Made by a program: the position numbers and the translations under genes. A DNA stretch of 64,000 bases from Vespa crabro (lineage: Eukaryota; Arthropoda; Insecta; Hymenoptera; Vespidae). The notes beneath the pieces were generated by a model that did not search any database, was not told the DNA's origin, and saw only the letters and a list, made by a program, of their open reading frames with translations. Below, in pieces: positions 58,738-64,000 of this stretch (the stretch's first letter is position 1; each line of letters opens with the position of its first letter). The DNA lies in NCBI RefSeq assembly GCF_910589235.1, contig NC_060955.1:18298758-18362757 (forward strand), read 5' to 3'.

Positions 58738-60948
58738 AAGAAAGTGAAAGAAGAAAGAATTATTTATTTAGTATTTAAAATATTTAAAAAAAAAAGTTTG
58801 ATATCGTAAAATCTAGAACTTTTCCTCATTGAAGGTTGGTAATAATCTGCTATTGGTATTTCTAAGGTTCGTACAATTTACAAATATGTAAAATATATTC
58901 GGTAATTAATTACATTAGATTCTCGAATCTCGGAATGAGTAAACAATAAAACTGATTAAGTTAATGTTTATATTCCGTACGATTGTAACACAGACTATAA
59001 AAATAAAAAAAACAATGCGAAAGGTTTAATACATTTACGAGAAAATCAGCGAGATTATATTTATCAAATCAAAATATATTTATAAATTCGCAAGATATTA
59101 CTGCAGCACTTTCATCTATAAAATTATAATTTAATTTAATTTGTGTTATTTTTATAATGTCCATTCTCTATCTAGTCTTTTTTCTTTTTTTTTTTTTTTA
59201 TATTATCTACTCTTTCTTTTCATACTGTTTACTTTTTTTTCCAGTATCAGACTACTCTGTAACAAGTTTATTTATGTTACGTGGATGTACCGTAATCAAT
59301 TTGGAAGTGTTTATCTTTCTCTTGATAAGGAAGTACATTAATATAACGGTTCTGTCCAATATGTAATATCCTTATTTTGAGAAAAAAAAAAAGAAAAGAA
59401 AAAAGAAGTATGATCGTACATCGAGAGTATTAATACATATGAAAATCGAGTCACATTTATAAAATCACGCCTGGACCCATTTATTAATCGCATCTTTGTA
59501 AAACATAGAATATCTAAACCTAACTACGAGTTAGACGATGACTCGATGAGAGTATTTACATGAGAAGAGGCTGTTAGCTGGTAGATAATTCGAAGAAACT
59601 CTTACAGGGCGTGGATGGAGAATATTCTCGCTGTTGGATAAGAGAGAAGAAAGGAGAAAAAAGAAGAAAAGAAGAAAAGATGAGAGTGCTTGATAGGAAG
59701 AGGGGATGATGGTTCTTCTCTTCTTCGTCGTAATAATGTCGGCACCATACGACAGTCGAGCCGTAATTAAAGAGAGACAGCACGTAAACGTTTCTGCTCG
59801 CTGCCCACGCCACAGCCATTAAGCGTTTTCTTTTTCGCACAGATGACGCTCCTCCTTCATTGCAGATACAAGCCACCTCCTAGAAACTAGGCACGTAGAT
59901 TGCCAAAGAGAAACGCGAGCATCCACCCGTCATCTTCATAAACGAAGAAACGAGAATACTTTGTTCAAACTCGTGCACCACCCTTTATCTTTTTACGCTT
60001 CTAAGTATAAGAATATTCATTAACTTGTTGAGTTGAGTTAGTTTTTTCAGTAGTTGAGTAATCGCTGAACTATCGACATGTTTCCTTATTTTATTGTTTA
60101 AAATAATACATTTAGTTTGTATTTATTACGTTAGCTTTATTCATTAATCGATTATTGCAACGTTCATTTGTTAGTTTCATCGATTAGAAATGCAGTAGAT
60201 GCCTGATATTAGTACTTTTTATTATTTTATTAATTTATTATCATTTATACGTGTTTTCTAAATGTCCTTTTTATAAAACTTCTAACGGAAATTGAAGATA
60301 TGCCATTAGAAAGTACTAAAAACTCTTTTGGCCTCGCGTATAAGGACTGGTTACTTGAAATTGCTACAAGAATGATATATATGCCGACGATAGTCTTGCC
60401 AAGAAATCAGGTCAAATAATAGTGATTTATACTAACGGCACTCCCGGATAGTGTTCGAAGAATAAAGAGCCAGTAACTCTATTCGTACACGTCATTATTC
60501 CATTTTTGATCGATTTTTATGATTCTTTTTTATTAACATTCGTACGAGCTTTTAAACACTTTTTTCAAATATAGTAATAGTTTTTATGAATAATCGAATA
60601 AATCGAAAATTTAATTAAAACGATCTGAAAGAGTGTTGCATATTAAATTCGATGGAATTATTTTGTTATTATTAGAAAATAGAGAAAAAAGAAAAAAGAC
60701 ATCGTCGAAACTTTTCTTGGAAAACTTATCTCATCTTTCGTTCTAGATGACGAGAGACTTTCTTTCGTTCTTCTTCGATTTCTATCGATAATAAGAGCAA
60801 TCGACAAACGTACCATTGAACTTTTATTCTACAGAGACATCGAGAGAAAAAAAAAAGAATAGTGACTAGTCGATGAAATAATTAATTGAAGCATTTATCG
60901 TATTATTTCAAGTTTAAGCACGAAAAGGAATGTCATCGTCTTTCATAG
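58738..60948. other. AT-rich DNA, no gene seen
   Basis: AT-rich except for a GC-richer patch at about 59560-59960, where a 100-codon minus-strand frame (59574-59876) has no recognisable domain and ends in Phe/Ser repeat. T-rich tract at 59178-59200. Confidence 0.45.
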
Positions 60949-60970
60949 AAAAAAAAAAAAAAAAAAAAAA
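60949..60970. repeat. Poly-A tract, 22 bp
   Basis: An uninterrupted A run following TTTCATAG. Confidence 0.95.
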
Positions 60971-62286
60971 TACAGAAAAAGCCAGCAGATCTTCTATCGT
61001 ATCTTATTGAAGTAAAGAGTAAAAGAACGACATAAAAAGAAAACGTAGAATAACGAAAAGGCACCGAGCCGACTAATGAAAACTTTCCTCGTCCTTCTAC
61101 ATTCAACGAGCATCGTAAGGGATATAATCAGCCTTAACTCGGACTTGGATGTCGCTAATTTGTTCGTCGACGGTCGTAGAGTAGCGACGATGAGTCGTTT
61201 AAAAGCTGCCAGCTAAACTCAGTTTGAGAAACGGGAACAAGAAAGAAGGAGAGGAGTTCACTTTTCGTAGGAACGGAGAAAAGAAGTGAGAAAAGACGAT
61301 GGGAAAAGAGAAAAGGAAGGAAGGAAAATATAAAAGGAAAATTCACAAGAGAATTCCGTCGAATAAGATCTCTATTCGTCGTATCTCACTGAACATCCCA
61401 AGAGTTTGGGTTAGAATTAATTTGGAGCTTGGTAAAATCGCGACGATCGAGTTTGGTATTAATTAAAAGTTCCGAAAACGAAACGAGTCAGACACGCGCT
61501 TGATTATGATCTGAGATAGTCTAACCGGAGTCGGGAGGGGTTGTAGGGGAGGGAAAAAGAACTTCTTCTTTTTCTTTCAAATCTTCTTGGACGAACAATA
61601 GAAAACGGAACCAAGGTACCCGACGTGAAATTCTGAAGACGATTTTACGAGATCCTGCTTGAGTTCTAACTATGTCGACGTGTACGTGACGCAATGTGAA
61701 CGTTAATAAGAATTCTTTAAACGTAGTGACCTGATCGTACTTCGATTTCATCCCATTTTAATAAGAATTCTTTTGATAAATTTCGAAAAACTAAACGCAT
61801 AAATTCGATGACGTAACGTCGATGATTACGTTCACTTGTTCATCGTGTTCTTTTATTTTTGTCGATAAGAGAGAAGTAAGAAAGAAAAAGATAAAAATTA
61901 AAAAAAAAGAAAAAAAAAGAAAAAAAGAAAAAAGGAAATCGGTTCTTTGGAAAAAGCAATAAACGTTGAAGAGGAGTATAGAACTCGTCGCGTTGACAAC
62001 GATCTCTTCGTACGAGGATTGCTTAAGAGTTTCGGATACGAGGGACGACATATCGGAGTCAAAAAGAAACGTGAAAAATGACCTTTGGCCGAGAATGAAC
62101 GGGGCACATAGAGCCTAGAACGTCGTTGTGCCTACAAAACGTATGATCGATGAGCTCGACGTATCCCTTGAAAACATAGTCAGGAAAAATATACGGTGTG
62201 TTGTATAGATCATATATGTATAACGGATACCGATCGTCATCATCGTCGTTGTTGGCACCGTTGCATTTCATCAGCATTTTTGACTC
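60971..62286. other. Single-copy DNA, no identified gene
   Basis: Purine-rich stretches at 61230-61340 and 61870-61935; frames there are Phe/Ser/Leu repeats. GC-richer patches at 61140-61260 and 61480-61740. No recognisable gene. Confidence 0.4.
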
Positions 62287-62293
62287 ACTCCCT

Positions 62294-62347
<54 letters not shown>
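62287..62347. repeat. (CTCC)n-(CT)n array
   Basis: Three CTCC units pass into about 50 bp of clean CT, the last large array in the window. Confidence 0.97.
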
Positions 62348-62351
<4 letters not shown>

Positions 62352-63190
62352 ATCTTTTTATTTTCTAATAAATTTCTCTCGTGACGTCATCTGCTGTCAA
62401 CTATGATTGTAATAGTTCGCTCAGAAATCGAAATCAATATTTCTAATATTAGAATAAACAAATTTTATTTAAAAAAATTATATATATATATATAAAATTG
62501 TAATAGATTTTATTGATTCTTTCTTAACTTAGGAGAATCAAAAGTAATCGTTATATCTAATCTCAGCAAAAGGAACGAATGAATTCGAGATTTCGAACAG
62601 ATGGAAAAAAAGTAGCCGACGCAACGGAAAGGAGTTCTTCTGAAAAACGATGAAATTAACGACTTACGGATTTAAGTTCTCTCGTATCTTGGAATTTCTT
62701 TGAGTACGAAAAACGATCTTTTTGCCGACCGATTTAAAAAGTTCTCATTTTCAGTCGTCATTTGCAGCAGGCAATGAGTGAAGGAGAACGCGAAGAAAGA
62801 AGAAAAAATCACATAGCCAAATGGATCGACCTTTGTATTCTACCAAAGTATTCTTTTTATTTCTTTTTTGTTAAGACGTTTAGGAGAAGATGGACGTGAT
62901 TTAATTTCTTTAACTGCAAGAAAAGTGTTCGTATTTATCATGAAAAAGAATAATGACAATATCACATTTAAATATAATTAGATACTTATGCCAAGTATTA
63001 TTTGAATTTTATTTCACTTTCTCTTTGGAAAGGATTATCCTTCTAATTTGCATTAGAATGTCTTGCACATGTATCAATTTAGTTAATCGGACAAAATCAA
63101 TTAAATTAATGACGCCGCTGAAGTTCTAAATCATGATAAAGATTTTCCTCCTTTGAAATAAAATATCATTAGGAAGTAGAGACGGAGCAA
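62348..63190. other. AT-rich DNA, no gene seen
   Basis: A short AT run at 62480-62496; otherwise AT-rich filler with a GC-richer patch near 62700-62800. Confidence 0.5.
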
Positions 63191-63319
63191 TTATTCTAAT
63201 GAGCCGCGTGTTATCGGCGCCTTAGAGACGACTTCTTCTCTACCGCGAAAGGTTTTTCCTTCTCTCTATTTCTTTTTACAAAATTATGCGATAATATCGA
63301 TCGCAGGAAATTCGATACG

Positions 63320-63541
63320 ATGGATAATGAGCTCAGATGGGTAGAAGGCAGTTTGCGATCGCAGACGATAAAGCGCCTTTCTTGGCGGATTATAGTACGC
63401 GAATGCCATTTCTTCGAATCTCCGATCGATGATCTGAGATTAAAGGATCGCGTAAAGAAGATTTTGCTCTCACCTTTTTGCACTTTCTTTTCTGTCATCA
63501 ATTGCATTTCATTTGAACGGCCTCGAACGAAAAACGCATAA
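63320..63541 (+). other. Unassigned open frame, 73 codons
   Basis: An ATG-initiated plus-strand frame in a GC-richer island (63190-63540). It has ordinary composition and no repeat, with a cluster of charged residues in the middle and an aromatic stretch near the end. The opposite strand is open over 63211-63507. No domain recognised. Confidence 0.12.
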
Positions 63542-64000
63542 AGTATAATCTATCATTGATGATAGGTATCTTCGTTTCAATTTATATCGTGATAACGTTT
63601 ATTTATTTAATTATCCTAGAAATATGATTAGAGGAATTTTTTATTCCTTAGCTTATTTTCATATATCAAATTATTTTCTTCATTGACGATACCAAGTTTG
63701 TTGAATAAACAATATTGATTGTTAATTAGAATGAAATAGATACGCATAATGTTTAATAATCTCTCTAATTCAGCCTACAATTAATCCAAATAGTCACGTC
63801 ACGGTTTTAAACAAGAATAACGAGGAAAAAAGTAGATATAGCCTTCGCGTAAAAATATTCAGACTGGCGAAAGCACAGAAGCAGAGCACGATTTGTCGTA
63901 GGTCGTTCCACTCAGCGACACAAAGTGACTAATGCTGATTAGTTCCCGAGCGATCCAAGTATATCCAATTACGTGGTCGCTCGCATGTTGCTTCGTTCGG
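63542..64000. other. AT-rich DNA ending in GC-richer edge
   Basis: AT-rich to about 63840, then GC-richer to the window edge. TAATGCTGATTA at 63930-63941 is an inverted TAAT pair with a 4-bp spacer, the form bound by Paired-class homeodomain dimers. No gene seen. Confidence 0.4.

Noticed and set aside
17849..63053. Several exact POU octamers (ATTTGCAT/ATGCAAAT) through the window
   Set aside because: I counted about seven, against roughly four to five expected by chance at this base composition, so there is no clear enrichment.
63930..63941. TAAT-N4-ATTA palindromic homeodomain site
   Set aside because: Eight A/T positions in AT-rich DNA make several chance matches likely in 64 kb; noted only in the block description.

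Overview
This is almost certainly nuclear DNA from an animal, and an arthropod fits best. The sequence is AT-rich (about one third G+C by eye). CG dinucleotides are common rather than depleted. Simple repeats are everywhere, above all (GA)n/(CT)n arrays, long A/T homopolymers and (AT)n arrays. No operon-like gene packing, Shine-Dalgarno-spaced reading frames, rRNA, tRNA or CRISPR structure is visible. A hymenopteran-type insect genome (bee, wasp or ant) would match this mix, but that is inference from composition only. The window looks like intergenic or long-intron sequence.

No protein-coding gene can be called with confidence. Reading frames reach about 90-160 codons, but at this base composition several frames near 100 codons are expected by chance, and many of the longer ones are translations of GA, CT, TTC or GAC repeats. 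The frames outside low-complexity DNA are listed as weak candidates: 80-349, 13464-13751, 16098-16397, 27425-27724, 30436-30669, a cluster at 39681-40569, 47628-47975, 58252-58737 and 63320-63541. None gave me a recognisable domain. No conserved insect microRNA, tRNA or snRNA was recognised.

Layout. 1-11.6 kb: AT-rich DNA with an (AT)22 array, TTC, TTTC and poly-T tracts and an (AC)n array; GC-richer islands at about 8.3-9.3 kb and 9.8-11.0 kb. 11.7-22.7 kb: the densest microsatellite zone, with a T38 run, a CT array fused to a CG array, an AT/AC/AT compound array, facing GA and CT arrays able to pair, and a GAC/AAC trinucleotide tract. 22.7-37.2 kb: more GA/CT arrays, a TCTG array, a 50-bp duplication inside a GA array, and several GC-richer islands with transcription-factor-like sites (an exact MEF2 consensus, paired E-boxes, homeodomain cores). 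37.2-46 kb: an A33 run, a forkhead-type site, an open-frame cluster near 40 kb, two clean short hairpins (one just upstream, at 36.4 kb) and a TATA-bearing candidate promoter at 45.8 kb. 46-64 kb: GA arrays, a GACGA pentanucleotide array, a 130-bp tandem duplication, two long AT arrays and the longest open frame of the window at 58.3 kb.

The main signal is structural. About thirty GA/CT arrays, split nearly evenly between strands, are scattered between AT-rich filler and short GC-richer islands that are the best candidates for enhancers or unannotated exons. I did not find convincing evidence of a novel multi-gene system.
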